Source: Uliginosibacterium flavum
GTDB taxonomy: Bacteria > Pseudomonadota > Gammaproteobacteria > Burkholderiales > Rhodocyclaceae
DNA length: 64,000 bases
Assembly (NCBI RefSeq): GCF_040566545.1
Contig: NZ_JBEWZI010000003.1
Span: 248,001-312,000, forward strand
Direction of reading: 5' to 3'
Within the stretch, counting starts at the first letter, position 1; each line of letters opens with the position of its first letter. A program made the translations under genes and the position numbers. Below the pieces are notes generated by a model, which was not told the origin of the DNA, searched no databases, and saw only the letters and a list, made by a program, of their open reading frames with translations. Positions 42,734-51,753 of the stretch are shown here, piece by piece.

Positions 42734-43396
42734 TTAAAGAGTGCGATTAAGGGATTGGCCAAGGCCAATGGTTCCGTTCTTGAGATCAATGACTCCCTGT
42801 AGGAACTCATTAGCCCAGCAGGCTTGATATCGAGTGTCACGATACTCAAAAGCCCCTATCTTGATGCCAACTACGTTGTCTACAAAAGAAATGGCAACTT
42901 GGTGTTGGACAAGCTGTCTATGTTTGATGGTGTTGGTAAAAGCGGACGTGTATTTGAACCAATGTGACGAAAGCAATTCCTCAAACTTTGTTTTGAGCTC
43001 GCCATTCGGCAATTTCGCGGCAACTTTTTGGGGGGTGCAATCTGCAACGTCGATGCTACTTTCAAGCGAGATGCGATTGACCAGCTGAGCGAAGTTTTCA
43101 AGCAGGCTGCGGGCGGTGTGGATGCAACTAATTAGATTTGCCTCGCTGACAACATTCGCGCAGTGGAATTTTTCTCGCCGATCTGAGCAACCGAGGATTA
43201 GCATCAAGTTGTCTACCCCCTGTGGTTCCTCATAATTGAGAATGCCTTTCAGGGCGTCGCGTGCGGTGACCATGTGATACTCAAAGATCGAATTGTTGCG
43301 ATTTACTGAATCAATCAGTTCGAGCGTAAGTCGATCGGCATTCCGTTGAGAGTGGATATACGTGCGTAGTTCTTTGAGGTTCCAGGCTGTGCTCAT
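42734..43396 (-). CDS. Orphan low-GC gene, unknown function
   Basis: A 220-residue soluble, helix-rich protein. Features include a central CIHTARSLLENFAQLVNRI and, near residue 160, FTNTIKHRQLVQHQ. An N-x-x-KH-R pattern is seen in several helical proteins of mobile regions, but I cannot name the family. GC content is clearly lower than that of cphA and the Nudix gene, so it was probably acquired. No partner gene is present. Confidence 0.65.
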   Translation of the reverse strand: MSTAWNLKELRTYIHSQRNADRLTLELIDSVNRNNSIFEYHMVTARDALKGILNYEEPQGVDNLMLILGCSDRREKFHCANVVSEANLISCIHTARSLLENFAQLVNRISLESSIDVADCTPQKVAAKLPNGELKTKFEELLSSHWFKYTSAFTNTIKHRQLVQHQVAISFVDNVVGIKIGAFEYRDTRYQACWANEFLQGVIDLKNGTIGLGQSLNRTL

Positions 43397-43535
43397 GGTT
43401 GCAACGCCTAACTTGTTATAGGGAAGGGGTTTGCCTTTAATTATCGGCGCGTGCTTAGGTTCGGGCAGTATGAGTCGGAAGCTTCCGGAGCATTTTCACC
43501 TTAGGTTATTTTTGGTCGGACTCTGTTGGATATGA

Positions 43536-44474
43536 TCAGACGCCCCAAGCCCCGCGAATCATCGCCATACCGTGCGCGCCATGCGCGCGGGCGATGTTCA
43601 TGTCATCCGGGCCGAGGCCGCCGATGGCGAGCACCGGCATCGGCAGATCGGCGGTGAGCTCGGCGAAACGCGCCCAGCCCAGGTCGGGCTGGCCGGCGTG
43701 GCTGGGGGTTTGCTGGACGTGGCCGAGCAGGGCGTAGTCCAGGCCGAGTTCGGCGGCTTTTTCCAGCTCGGCGCGGGTGTGGCAGGAGGCGCCGACCCAT
43801 TCGCCATCCGGGCGGCTGGTGAGCTGCATCAGCAGGCGTGCGGGCAAATGCAGGCTGTCCGGAGAGGCGCTGCCAGCGGCGATCTCCGCGGCATTGATGC
43901 TGCAGAGCGCGCCCACCTTGGCGCAGCGGGCTTGCACCTCGCGGATGAAGACTGCGCGCGGCGCTTCGGGCATGTCCGGTTCGCGCACCTGCACCCAAGC
44001 GAGGCCATTGGCCAGTGCACGATCCAGCGCCGTCAGCTGCGCGGCAACGCCGATCTGTGCAGCCTGAGTCACGCCCATCACGCGTGGCAGGCGCAGGGCC
44101 TTGAGGATCGGGCCGTTGGCCGGCAGCATCGGGCCGACCTCCAGCGCATCGGCCTGTTGCCAGGTCAGCGCGCTGTGCACGTGGCCGTTCGGCTCGCCAC
44201 TCCACTGCGGGACTTCGAAAAAATGCAGATGCACGTGGGCATGTTCATACACATGCTCGCGGGTGAGCCAGGGGTTGGCAACTTCGACCTCGATGCCCAA
44301 CTCTTCGCGCAGCTCGCGCAGCAGCGCTTCGCACGGCGACTCGCCCGCTTCGACCTTGCCGCCGGGGAATTCCCAGTAGCCGGGATAGAAGGTGTCTGGT
44401 GCGCGTTGGCCGAGGAGAAAACTGCCGTCCGGGCGGGTGATGACGGCGGCGGCGACGTGGGTGATTTTTTTCAT
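43536..44474 (-). CDS. Nudix hydrolase fused to a thiamine-phosphate synthase-like domain
   Basis: 312 residues. The N-terminal 130 residues are a MutT-type Nudix domain: GGKVEAGESPCEALL then RELREELGIE, an intact Nudix box. The C-terminal 180 residues are a ThiE/TenI-like TIM barrel (VQVREPDMPEAP, ALLGHVQQTPSHAG, LAIGGLGPDDM). Such fusions are common in beta- and gammaproteobacteria and are thought to clean up 8-oxo-dGTP; the role of the barrel is not known. Start 44474 (MKKITHVAAAVI) is preferred over 44513. Confidence 0.9.
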   Translation of the reverse strand: MKKITHVAAAVITRPDGSFLLGQRAPDTFYPGYWEFPGGKVEAGESPCEALLRELREELGIEVEVANPWLTREHVYEHAHVHLHFFEVPQWSGEPNGHVHSALTWQQADALEVGPMLPANGPILKALRLPRVMGVTQAAQIGVAAQLTALDRALANGLAWVQVREPDMPEAPRAVFIREVQARCAKVGALCSINAAEIAAGSASPDSLHLPARLLMQLTSRPDGEWVGASCHTRAELEKAAELGLDYALLGHVQQTPSHAGQPDLGWARFAELTADLPMPVLAIGGLGPDDMNIARAHGAHGMAMIRGAWGV

Positions 44475-44483
44475 GGTGAATGT

Positions 44484-44553
44484 GTAGGGTGCGCACTGCG
44501 CACCGCTTGTCATGGGTTTGAGGCCGAGTCGGCGTGCGCGGTGCGCACCCTAC
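44484..44553. repeat. REP-like inverted pair with GTAG heads (GTAGGGTGCGC type)
   Basis: GTAGGGTGCGCACTGCGCACC at the left and GGTGCGCACCCTAC at the right, with GCGTGCGCG between. It lies between the Nudix fusion gene and the DUF815 gene. Confidence 0.7.
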
Positions 44554-44568
44554 AAGGCTGGAGGATTT

Positions 44569-45441
44569 TCATTGCTGCTCAAGCCGCCCTGCAAAATCCC
44601 GCGCAAACTGCCAGGCCACGCGCCCCGTGCGCGAGGCGCGCAGTTGCGACCAGAGCAGGGCTTCGGCGCGGATGGCCTCGTCCCACGCAGCCAGATCGAC
44701 GCCGAAGCTGCCTAGCCAGTGGCGCACGATGGCGAGATATTCGTCTTGGTTGAAGCTGTAGAAGCTGACCCACAGACCGAAGCGATCGGACAATGAGACC
44801 TTTTCTTCCACGGCCTCGCCGGGGTGAATTTCGCCGTTGCCGTGGCGCGCGCCGAGGTTGTCGGCCATGTATTCCGGCATCAGGTGGCGGCGGTTGCTGG
44901 TGGCGTAGATCAGGACGTTGTCGGGCACGGCGGCGAAGCTGCCGTCGAGCACGCTCTTGAGTGCCTTGTAGGCCGGCTCGCCATCCTCGAATGAGAGGTC
45001 GTCGCAGAACAGGATGAAGCGCTCGGGCCGTTCGGCAACGAGTTCGACGATGTGTGGCAGATCGATCAGATCGGTCTTGTCGACTTCGATCACGCGCAGG
45101 CCCTGATCGGCGTATTCCGTCAGCACGGCGCGCACCAAGGAGCTTTTCCCCGTCCCGCGTGCGCCGGTCAACAGCACGTTGTTGGCGTGACGCCCGGCGA
45201 CGAACTGGCGCGTGTTGGCGTCGACGCGGGCTTTCTGTTCGGCGATGTCCTGCAGGTCGCTGAGGCGGATGCTGTGCAAATGATGCAGCGGCTCCAGCCA
45301 GCCACGGCCCTGACGCGTGCGCCAACGATGTGCCAGTGCCGTCCAGTCGGGCGCGGGCGGGGCGGGTGGCAGCAGGGCTTCGAAGTGGGTCAGGACGTGT
45401 TCGGCGCGGACCAGCAGGCGTTCGAGATCGGGAGAAATCAT
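44569..45441 (-). CDS. DUF815 family AAA+ ATPase
   Basis: 290 residues. Walker A is GARGTGKSS near residue 94, and Walker B is FILFCDDLSFEDGE near 140. ATSNRRHLMPEYM is the sensor stretch and is highly typical of DUF815. Function unknown. It stands alone, divergent from mltA by about 70 bp. Confidence 0.9.
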   Translation of the reverse strand: MISPDLERLLVRAEHVLTHFEALLPPAPPAPDWTALAHRWRTRQGRGWLEPLHHLHSIRLSDLQDIAEQKARVDANTRQFVAGRHANNVLLTGARGTGKSSLVRAVLTEYADQGLRVIEVDKTDLIDLPHIVELVAERPERFILFCDDLSFEDGEPAYKALKSVLDGSFAAVPDNVLIYATSNRRHLMPEYMADNLGARHGNGEIHPGEAVEEKVSLSDRFGLWVSFYSFNQDEYLAIVRHWLGSFGVDLAAWDEAIRAEALLWSQLRASRTGRVAWQFARDFAGRLEQQ

Positions 45442-45510
45442 TGCGTGAGCTTTCCGGAACCGGGGAGGCGACCAGTATACTTGCTCCTCCGGTAGATGAG
45501 GGCGGCAGGC

Positions 45511-46782
45511 ATGAAGCAGATTCTGGCAGGGATGGTGTTGGCGTTATTGGCGGCTTGCACGTTGCAGACTTATCCGGGGGTGAAGGAGGCGCCGGTGGCG
45601 CCGGAGTCCGCGCCGCAGCCGGCGCAAAGCGCGCCGACTTGCCCGGTGTGCCCTGTGCCGCCCAAGCCTGAGGTGCCGGGCCCGGCCGCGTCGGCGCCCA
45701 CTCCGCCACCACCCGCAGCGCCCTTCAGCGCGGCACAGTGGAGCGAGTTGCCTGACTGGTCGCGCGACAAACTAGATGAAGCCTGGCCGGGCCTGCTCGC
45801 CTCTTGCAAGGCGATGCGTCAGCCTGAGGTGAAAGCGGCATGGATGCTGGTATGCGAGGCTGCGCAGGCGCTGGGCAGCAAACCCTCCACCGCGCAGGTG
45901 CGCAGCTTCCTCGAAACCTGGCTGGCGCCGCAGCAGATCGTGAATGCCGATGGCGGGCGCGAAGGTTTGATCACCGGATATTACGAGCCGCTGATGCATG
46001 GCAGCCGCTGGAAGAGCGCGAAGAATCCGGTGCCGGTGCATGGTGTGCCGGAAGACATGCTGCAGCTGGACCTGGCCGAGGTGTATCCGGAAACCAAGGG
46101 CCTGCGTCTGCGTGGTCGCGTCGAGGGGCGCAAGGTGCTGCCTTACTGGTCGCGTGCGCAGATCGAATCACAGGGCGAGACTTTTGCCGCCAAAACCCTG
46201 CTGTGGGTGAATGATCCGGTCGAATTCTTCTTCCTGCAGGTGCAGGGCTCGGGTCAGGTGCAACTGGCCGATGGCTCGCGCGTGCGCATCGCCTATGCCG
46301 ACCAGAATGGCCATCCCTACAAATCGATTGGCCGTTGGCTGATCGACAAGGGTGAGCTGACGCTGGCGCAGGCCGGCATGGTAGGCATCCAGAACTGGGC
46401 GCGGGCCAATCCGCAGCGCCTGTCCGAGTTACTGAACGCCAACCCCAGCTACGTGTTTTTCCGCGAGGAATCCGCCAACGGCGAGGGGCCGAAAGGCTCG
46501 CTGGGCGTGCCGCTGACGGCAGGCCGGGCGATTGCCGTGGATACGCGCATGGTGCCGCTGGGCGCGCCGGTGTTCATCAGTTTTGCACTGCCGGATGGCA
46601 AGCCGATGCAGCGCATGGTGCTGGCGCAGGACACCGGCGGGGCGATCCGTGGCCGGGTGCGGGCGGATTTCTTCTGGGGTTTTGGTGCCGAGGCCGGCAA
46701 GCTCGCCGGCCAGATGCGCCAGCAAGGCCGCATGTGGCTGCTGTGGCCGAAGGGCGCGGCACTGCCGGTGGTGACGAACTAG
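45511..46782 (+). CDS. mltA: Membrane-bound lytic murein transglycosylase A (lipoprotein)
   Basis: 423 residues. A lipoprotein signal with lipobox LLAAC is followed by a Pro/Ala-rich linker (residues 20-75) and the MltA domain. LITGYYEPLMHGS and the C-terminal 3D domain (RAIAVDTRMVPLGAPV; AQDTGGAIRGRVRADFFWGFG, read in part) carry the conserved Asp residues. It cleaves peptidoglycan glycan strands from the outer membrane side. ATG at 45511 starts the signal peptide; 45496 is an in-frame alternative. Confidence 0.94.
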   Translation: MKQILAGMVLALLAACTLQTYPGVKEAPVAPESAPQPAQSAPTCPVCPVPPKPEVPGPAASAPTPPPPAAPFSAAQWSELPDWSRDKLDEAWPGLLASCKAMRQPEVKAAWMLVCEAAQALGSKPSTAQVRSFLETWLAPQQIVNADGGREGLITGYYEPLMHGSRWKSAKNPVPVHGVPEDMLQLDLAEVYPETKGLRLRGRVEGRKVLPYWSRAQIESQGETFAAKTLLWVNDPVEFFFLQVQGSGQVQLADGSRVRIAYADQNGHPYKSIGRWLIDKGELTLAQAGMVGIQNWARANPQRLSELLNANPSYVFFREESANGEGPKGSLGVPLTAGRAIAVDTRMVPLGAPVFISFALPDGKPMQRMVLAQDTGGAIRGRVRADFFWGFGAEAGKLAGQMRQQGRMWLLWPKGAALPVVTN

Positions 46783-47013
46783 CTGAAGATCTGTTTGGGG
46801 GCGGAATTCGGATCGTTCCCATGCTCTGGGTGGGAGCCATCAATCAGGTAGGACGGGCACTGACACCTCGCGACCTGCCTGGCTTAAGTCATCAGGCATA
46901 GCCGGGTTTGTCCGGGTCGTCGTAAAGCCTTTGCTGCAGAGGCTTTACGCGATGCGTTCTGCCATGAAGGTGGCACTGCCCGCTAGCGCTGGAATTGGGC
47001 AGATTGCGCGGGG
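46783..47013. other. Intergenic region with a perfect 10-bp inverted repeat
   Basis: CGTAAAGCCT / AGGCTTTACG at 46921-46949 with a 9-nt loop. There is no T tract, so it is not a convincing terminator. Nothing coding is seen. Confidence 0.4.
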
Positions 47014-47643
47014 ATGGTCTTGATTGAAGTGTCTTCTCCGACTTCATCAATATCTGACAGTGACCCATTCATCATGTTTCCGCACCTGCCTGAACTCCTG
47101 AGTTTTGCCTTCCTGCAGTTGTTGTTTTTTCTGGCCTGGCTGGCCTGGCGGTCCTCAACCGGACGGCAGGGGCAGATCGGCCCGTACCGGCAGGCGCGCA
47201 AGGCGCTGGTGGTGCTGGAGCCCGCTGCGCAGCAGGGCGCGGTGCAGGCCCATCTGGCTGCGCATGTGGCCGCTGCACGGGATGCCGGGCTTGAGGTGGT
47301 GGGTGTGGAGAGCGCCGTGATGCGCGGCCCTTCAGCGGGCTGGAGTGGCAGGCTGCGGGCGATGGACTTCTCGGAGCAGGCGGCTTTGCCGATGTTCTAC
47401 GTAACGGAAAAGGATGCGTTCGAGAGCGAGGAATTCGAGGCATTCCTGCTCGCTCTGAAAGTCGATGAGCTGTATCTGGCCGGCGGCGGGCCGGAGTTCG
47501 ACATTCACCGCACGGCCCGCAGCGCGATGGTGCGCGGCTACAAGGTGAGCGTGCTGATCAATGCCATCGATGTGTATGGCGGGCCGGCGGCAATAGTGCC
47601 GGTGGAGCAGGCGCTGCATTATGTCGCAGGTCAGGCCGCCTGA
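47014..47643 (+). CDS. Isochorismatase-fold protein with N-terminal membrane helix, likely not a Cys hydrolase
   Basis: 209 residues from the first in-frame start; ATG at 47074 (MFPHLPELLSF) may be the true one. One membrane helix lies at about residues 26-46 and the rest is cytoplasmic. KALVVLEPAAQQG aligns with the strand that carries the catalytic Asp in isochorismatase-like hydrolases, and ELYLAGGGPEFDIHRTARSAMVRGY aligns with the region where they have the catalytic Cys. Here Asp is replaced by Glu and no Cys is present. Both catalytic residues look lost. The assignment rests on pattern only. Confidence 0.55.
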   Translation: MVLIEVSSPTSSISDSDPFIMFPHLPELLSFAFLQLLFFLAWLAWRSSTGRQGQIGPYRQARKALVVLEPAAQQGAVQAHLAAHVAAARDAGLEVVGVESAVMRGPSAGWSGRLRAMDFSEQAALPMFYVTEKDAFESEEFEAFLLALKVDELYLAGGGPEFDIHRTARSAMVRGYKVSVLINAIDVYGGPAAIVPVEQALHYVAGQAA

Positions 47644-47725
47644 AGAGCCGCTCCCAGATTGCTTCTCCGGAATGCATGCTTGCAGAGCCTTGCTGGGTGC
47701 GGCTGTGCAGGCAGGCCTCGAAATT
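47638..47725. repeat. Intergenic palindromic repeat (AAGAGC family, two units)
   Basis: GCCGCCTGAAGAGCCGCTCCC ... GCATGCTTGCAGAGCCTTGCTGGGTGCGGCTGTGCAGGCAGGCC, starting at the stop codon of the preceding gene. Confidence 0.6.
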
Positions 47726-47772
47726 GGCCATTCAGAGCCTGAGTGTTTTTCGGACAGCGCGACCCGATTTTC

Positions 47773-47829
47773 GTAGGGCCGACTTCAGTCGGCCACCCAC
47801 GCTCGGCGTGCGACTGAAGTCGCACCTAC
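47773..47829. repeat. REP-like inverted pair with GTAG heads (GTAGGGCCGAC type)
   Basis: GTAGGGCCGACTTCAGTCGGCC at the left and GCGACTGAAGTCGCACCTAC at the right. Each half folds on ACTTCAGT / ACTGAAGT. Confidence 0.75.
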
Positions 47830-47842
47830 AAGGCCGGCTTGA

Positions 47843-48580
47843 TCAGGCCTCGACTTCGCCCAGATAGGCACTGCGGACCTTGGGGTCGTTCAGCAGGGCT
47901 TCGCCCGTACCGGAGAGGGTGATCAGGCCGCCATCCATGACGTAGCCGCGTTGCGAAAAGGCCAGCGCCAAGTTGGCATTCTGCTCCACCAGCAGGATGC
48001 TCATGCCTTCCTTCACCACGGTCTGGACGACTTCGAAGATCGTCTCGATGACCAGCGGGGCCAGGCCCATCGACGGTTCATCCAGCAGCAGCAGTTTCGG
48101 CCGCGACAGCAGCGCGCGGCCGATGGCGACCATCTGCTGTTCGCCGCCCGACAGGGTGCCGGCGACCTGGGCGAGGCGTTCCTTCACGCGCGGCAGCATG
48201 CTGAAGACGCGTTCCAGATCGGCTTCGATGCCCTCCTGATCGTCGCGCGTATAGGCGCCCATGCGCAGGTTTTCTTCCACCGTCAGGCGCGTGAAGATGC
48301 CGCGCCCTTCCGGCACCAGTGCGATCCCCTGACGCAGGCGCAAGTGCGTGGGCAGGGTGTTGATGTTCACGCCCTGATAGATCAGCTCGCCGCCCTTGGT
48401 CGGCAGGAGGCCGGCGATGGCGTTCAGGGTGGTGGTCTTGCCCGCGCCGTTGGCGCCGATCAGGCACACCAGCTCGCCGCTGCAGACTTCGAGATTGACA
48501 CCCTTGACCGCCTGGATCTGGCCGTAGGCAATCTGCACATCCTTGAGTTGCAGGATGGGCGCTTTTTGTTCAGTGGCCAT
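47843..48580 (-). CDS. livF: Branched-chain amino acid ABC transporter ATPase LivF
   Basis: A 245-residue ABC ATPase: Walker A GANGAGKTT, signature LSGGEQQMV, Walker B LLLLDEPSMGLAP. It is the short LivF-type subunit. Last gene of the livJHMGF unit; its start overlaps the end of livG by about 11 bp. Start 48580 (MATEQKAP) fits the family better than 48643. Confidence 0.94.
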   Translation of the reverse strand: MATEQKAPILQLKDVQIAYGQIQAVKGVNLEVCSGELVCLIGANGAGKTTTLNAIAGLLPTKGGELIYQGVNINTLPTHLRLRQGIALVPEGRGIFTRLTVEENLRMGAYTRDDQEGIEADLERVFSMLPRVKERLAQVAGTLSGGEQQMVAIGRALLSRPKLLLLDEPSMGLAPLVIETIFEVVQTVVKEGMSILLVEQNANLALAFSQRGYVMDGGLITLSGTGEALLNDPKVRSAYLGEVEA

Positions 48581-49346
48581 GGTGACCGCTCCCCAGATAG
48601 GCTTCGATGACGTCAGGATTTTTCTGGACCACGGCAGGCACATCTTCGGCGATTTTCTTGCCGAAATTCAGTACCGCCACGCGGTCGCACAGGCCCATCA
48701 CCAGTTTCACGTCATGTTCGATCAGCAGCACGGTGACGCCATCCTGACGGATCGTCGAAATCAGCTCGCGCAGCTGGCCGGTTTCGGTGGCGTTCATGCC
48801 GGCCGCCGGTTCATCCAGGGCCAGCAGTTGCGGTTCGGTGGCCAGCGCCCGGGCGATTTCCAGACGGCGCTGATCGCCATAGGAGAGGTTGCGTGACACC
48901 GTTGTCGCGTGATGTTCGATGCCCACATAGCGCAGCATTTCGAAGGCGCGCTCGGTGATCAGGCGTTCTTCTTCGCGGGCGTGGCGGTTCTGGGTGAGGA
49001 TGCCCCACAGGCTCGAATCCGAGCGCAGGTGGTGGCCGGCCATCACGTTTTCCAGCGCGGTCATTTCACGGAACAGGCGGATATTCTGGAAAGTGCGCGC
49101 AATACCGCGCGCCACCACCACATGTGGCGTGCCGGTTGGCAGTTCGCTGCCGGCAAAGATGAATTCGCCGCCATCCGGTGTGTAGGCGCCGGTCAGCACA
49201 TTGAAGAGGGTGGTCTTGCCCGCACCGTTGGGGCCAATCAGGCCGTAGATCTCGCCTTTGCGGATGCTCAGCGAAACATCCGACAGCGCGGTGAGGCCGC
49301 CGAAGCGTTTGCTGATGTTCTGGGCTTCGAGCAGGCTGATACTCAT
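48570..49346 (-). CDS. livG: Branched-chain amino acid ABC transporter ATPase LivG
   Basis: A 258-residue ABC ATPase with Walker A GPNGAGKTT, the LivG-type insertion (GIARTFQNIRLFREMTALENVM, read in part), signature LSYGDQRRLEIARAL and Walker B LLALDEPAAGMN. The LSYGDQRR signature and NATE motif are typical of LivG. It overlaps livM by 4 bp. Confidence 0.95.
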   Translation of the reverse strand: MSISLLEAQNISKRFGGLTALSDVSLSIRKGEIYGLIGPNGAGKTTLFNVLTGAYTPDGGEFIFAGSELPTGTPHVVVARGIARTFQNIRLFREMTALENVMAGHHLRSDSSLWGILTQNRHAREEERLITERAFEMLRYVGIEHHATTVSRNLSYGDQRRLEIARALATEPQLLALDEPAAGMNATETGQLRELISTIRQDGVTVLLIEHDVKLVMGLCDRVAVLNFGKKIAEDVPAVVQKNPDVIEAYLGSGHHGH

Positions 49347-50443
49347 TCCGTAACCCTCCCGGTCTTCGCCAGTTCAGGGCGGGAGTAGCGGGCATGGGCG
49401 GGCAGCAGACCGGCCGGGCGTAGCAGCATCATGAAGATCATGGCCAATGACAGCAGCAACATACGCAGCACTTCGGGGTCGAGAATCACCTGGCCGAAGA
49501 CGGCTTGTTGCACCGGCAGGGCAACGCTGCGCAGGATTTCCGGCAGCAGCGACAGGGCGATGGCGCCGAGGATTACGCCGCCCAGATTGCCCATGCCGCC
49601 GAAGACGACCATGGTCAGAATGGCGATGGATTCCATCAGCGAGAAGGATTCCGGTGAGACGAAGCCCTGAAAACTGCCGAACAGGCCGCCGGCCACGCCG
49701 CCGAAAGTGGCGCCCATGGCGAAGGCCAGCAGCTTCATGTTGCGCGTGTTGATACCGATGGCCTTGGCCGCCAGTTCGTCATCGCGAATCGCCGCCCAGC
49801 CACGGCCGATACGCGAGACCTGCAAGCGGCGGATGACGATTACCGAGCCGACCACGAAGAGCAGGAAGACGTAATAGAACATCACCAGTGAATTGATCTT
49901 GAAGTTGTCGGTGATCGGGATATGGCGTGAAACATCCCAGCCGAACAGGTTCAGGGTGTCGAGCATGTTCACGCCCTGCGGCCCGTTGGTGATGTTGATC
50001 GGGTAATTCAGGTTGTTCATGAAAATGCGCACGATCTCGCCGAAACCCAGCGTGACGATGGCCAGATAATCCCCCCGCAGGCGCAGTACTGGCGCACCGA
50101 GGATCAGCCCGGCCAATGCGGCAAAGCCGGCGCCTGCCGGCAACACGAGCCAGAAGGGCAGATGCAGGCCGAAATGTGGCGAGGCGAGAAAGGCCCAGGT
50201 GTAGGCGCCCACCGCGTAGAAGGCGATGTAGCCCAGATCGAGCAGTCCGGCGAAGCCGACAACCAGATTCAGGCCCAGCGCCAGCATCACGTAGAGCAAG
50301 GCGAAATCCAGAATGCGCACCCAGGTGTTACCGACCATTGCGGCAATCAGCGGGGCGATCAGCATCAGCGCCAGCACCACGCCGCGTGCGGCCTTGGGGT
50401 TACGGCTACCGAGCCAGGGAATCGCGACAGCGAGTTCGTTCAT
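49343..50443 (-). CDS. livM: Branched-chain amino acid ABC transporter permease LivM
   Basis: A 366-residue permease with about nine or ten helices. The family motifs GYIAFYAVGAYTWA, RGDYLAIVTLGFGEI and RDDELAAKAIGINT are present. It forms the channel with LivH. The gap to livH is 24 bp. Confidence 0.94.
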   Translation of the reverse strand: MNELAVAIPWLGSRNPKAARGVVLALMLIAPLIAAMVGNTWVRILDFALLYVMLALGLNLVVGFAGLLDLGYIAFYAVGAYTWAFLASPHFGLHLPFWLVLPAGAGFAALAGLILGAPVLRLRGDYLAIVTLGFGEIVRIFMNNLNYPINITNGPQGVNMLDTLNLFGWDVSRHIPITDNFKINSLVMFYYVFLLFVVGSVIVIRRLQVSRIGRGWAAIRDDELAAKAIGINTRNMKLLAFAMGATFGGVAGGLFGSFQGFVSPESFSLMESIAILTMVVFGGMGNLGGVILGAIALSLLPEILRSVALPVQQAVFGQVILDPEVLRMLLLSLAMIFMMLLRPAGLLPAHARYSRPELAKTGRVTE

Positions 50444-50467
50444 ATGGGGAGTCCCGAGAGTTGGTGC

Positions 50468-51469
50468 TTATGCGCGATCAGAAACGCGTTCGCCGAGCAG
50501 CCCGGTGGGGCGGAAGATCAGGACGATGCCGAGAATGACAAAGGCAAAGATGTCCTGATAGTTGCTCGACAGCAGTTCAAAGTGGCCACCATTGGCGCAG
50601 GTTTCCTGCAGCGAAATTGACTGAGCCCACAGCGGCAGATGGCACAGATCGGTAGCCGATCCCAGATAGCCGGCACCGATGGATTCGACCAGGCCGAGCA
50701 CCAGACCTCCCACCATGGCGCCACCCAGATTACCGATGCCGCCCAGCACCGCCGCCGTGAAGGCCTTGATGCCGGGAGCGAAGCCCATTGCGTAGTGCGC
50801 CACGCCGTAATTCGAGGCGTACATCACGCCGGCAATGGCGGCGAGGCCGGAGCCGATGATGAAGGTCGTCGAAATGATCTTGTTGGTGTCCACGCCCATC
50901 AGGCTGGCAACGCGGTGATTCTCGGCCGTGGCACGCATGGCGCGGCCCAGCCGGGTCTTGTTCACCAGCAGGGTCAGGGCCAGCATCAGGAATGCCGAGC
51001 TGATCAGGATGATGATCTGCACTGGCGTGATGAATACACCGTCGACAGGCTGCAGCGGTGTGGTGGAAATCAGTTGCGGGAAGCTGTGGTAATTGCGTCC
51101 CCAGATGATCATGGCCAGGGTTTGCAGCAGGAAGGACATGCCGATGGCGGTGATCAGCGGCGCAAGGCGTGGCGCATTGCGTAATCGTCGATAGGCGGTG
51201 CGCTCGATAATATAGCCCATCGCCATGCACACGATCATGGCGACGCTGAGGCCGATCAGCAGCACAGGAATCGCGCCGAGGGCAGGCCAGGTCTTCTGTA
51301 CGAAAACGACGACTTGCAGCGCGACCAGCGCGCCTACCATGAGTACGTCACCATGGGCAAAGTTGATCAGGCCCAGAATGCCGTAGACCATGGTGTAACC
51401 CAAGGCGACGAGCGCATATACGCTGCCGACGACGAGGCCGTTAATGATTTGCTGGAGCAGGGTTTCCAT
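50468..51469 (-). CDS. livH: Branched-chain amino acid ABC transporter permease LivH
   Basis: A 333-residue permease with about eight helices. METLLQQIINGLVVGSVYAL at the start, INFAHGDVLMVGA, and RAMRATAENHRVASLMGV are family hallmarks. Start 51469 is chosen over 51487. The 284 bp up to livJ contain a large imperfect palindrome and the livJ terminator, so livHMGF may have its own promoter. Confidence 0.94.
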   Translation of the reverse strand: METLLQQIINGLVVGSVYALVALGYTMVYGILGLINFAHGDVLMVGALVALQVVVFVQKTWPALGAIPVLLIGLSVAMIVCMAMGYIIERTAYRRLRNAPRLAPLITAIGMSFLLQTLAMIIWGRNYHSFPQLISTTPLQPVDGVFITPVQIIILISSAFLMLALTLLVNKTRLGRAMRATAENHRVASLMGVDTNKIISTTFIIGSGLAAIAGVMYASNYGVAHYAMGFAPGIKAFTAAVLGGIGNLGGAMVGGLVLGLVESIGAGYLGSATDLCHLPLWAQSISLQETCANGGHFELLSSNYQDIFAFVILGIVLIFRPTGLLGERVSDRA

Positions 51470-51494
51470 GGCTGGCGATAGTACCAAAGTGCTA

Positions 51495-51635
51495 GAGGCG
51501 GTTCATGATCTTACTGCGAGGCCGTGATCAGGGCTCATGCGCGGCTCGGAATCCTCATGTATCAACATACATTCCGGTTCCTGCGCTGCTCTTCACCCTG
51601 CTGACGGTCTCTCGCTATAGCTCATGAACAGCCTC
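51495..51635. repeat. 141-bp imperfect palindrome between livJ and livH
   Basis: The left arm from 51495 (GAGGCGGTTCATGA) matches the reverse complement of the right arm ending at 51635 (GAGGCTGTTCATGA), and similarity continues inward along both arms to a centre ATGTATCAACATACAT at 51557-51572. There is no open frame. It looks like a miniature mobile element or a large structured RNA leader. Confidence 0.65.
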
Positions 51636-51702
51636 AAAGGGGGGCGATTGTCCACACCTCGAACAAACCGGGCATTAATCAAGATCAAGAGTGCATTGCA
51701 CA

Positions 51703-51737
51703 AAAACGGGGCGCAACAATCATGGCGCCCCGTTTCT
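51703..51737 (-). terminator. Rho-independent terminator after livJ
   Basis: AACGGGGCGC / GCGCCCCGTT stem with a 10-nt loop; on the minus strand it ends in TTTTTG. It lies about 16 nt past the livJ stop. Confidence 0.75.
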
Positions 51738-51753
51738 GTGCTCAAGCGCGAGC

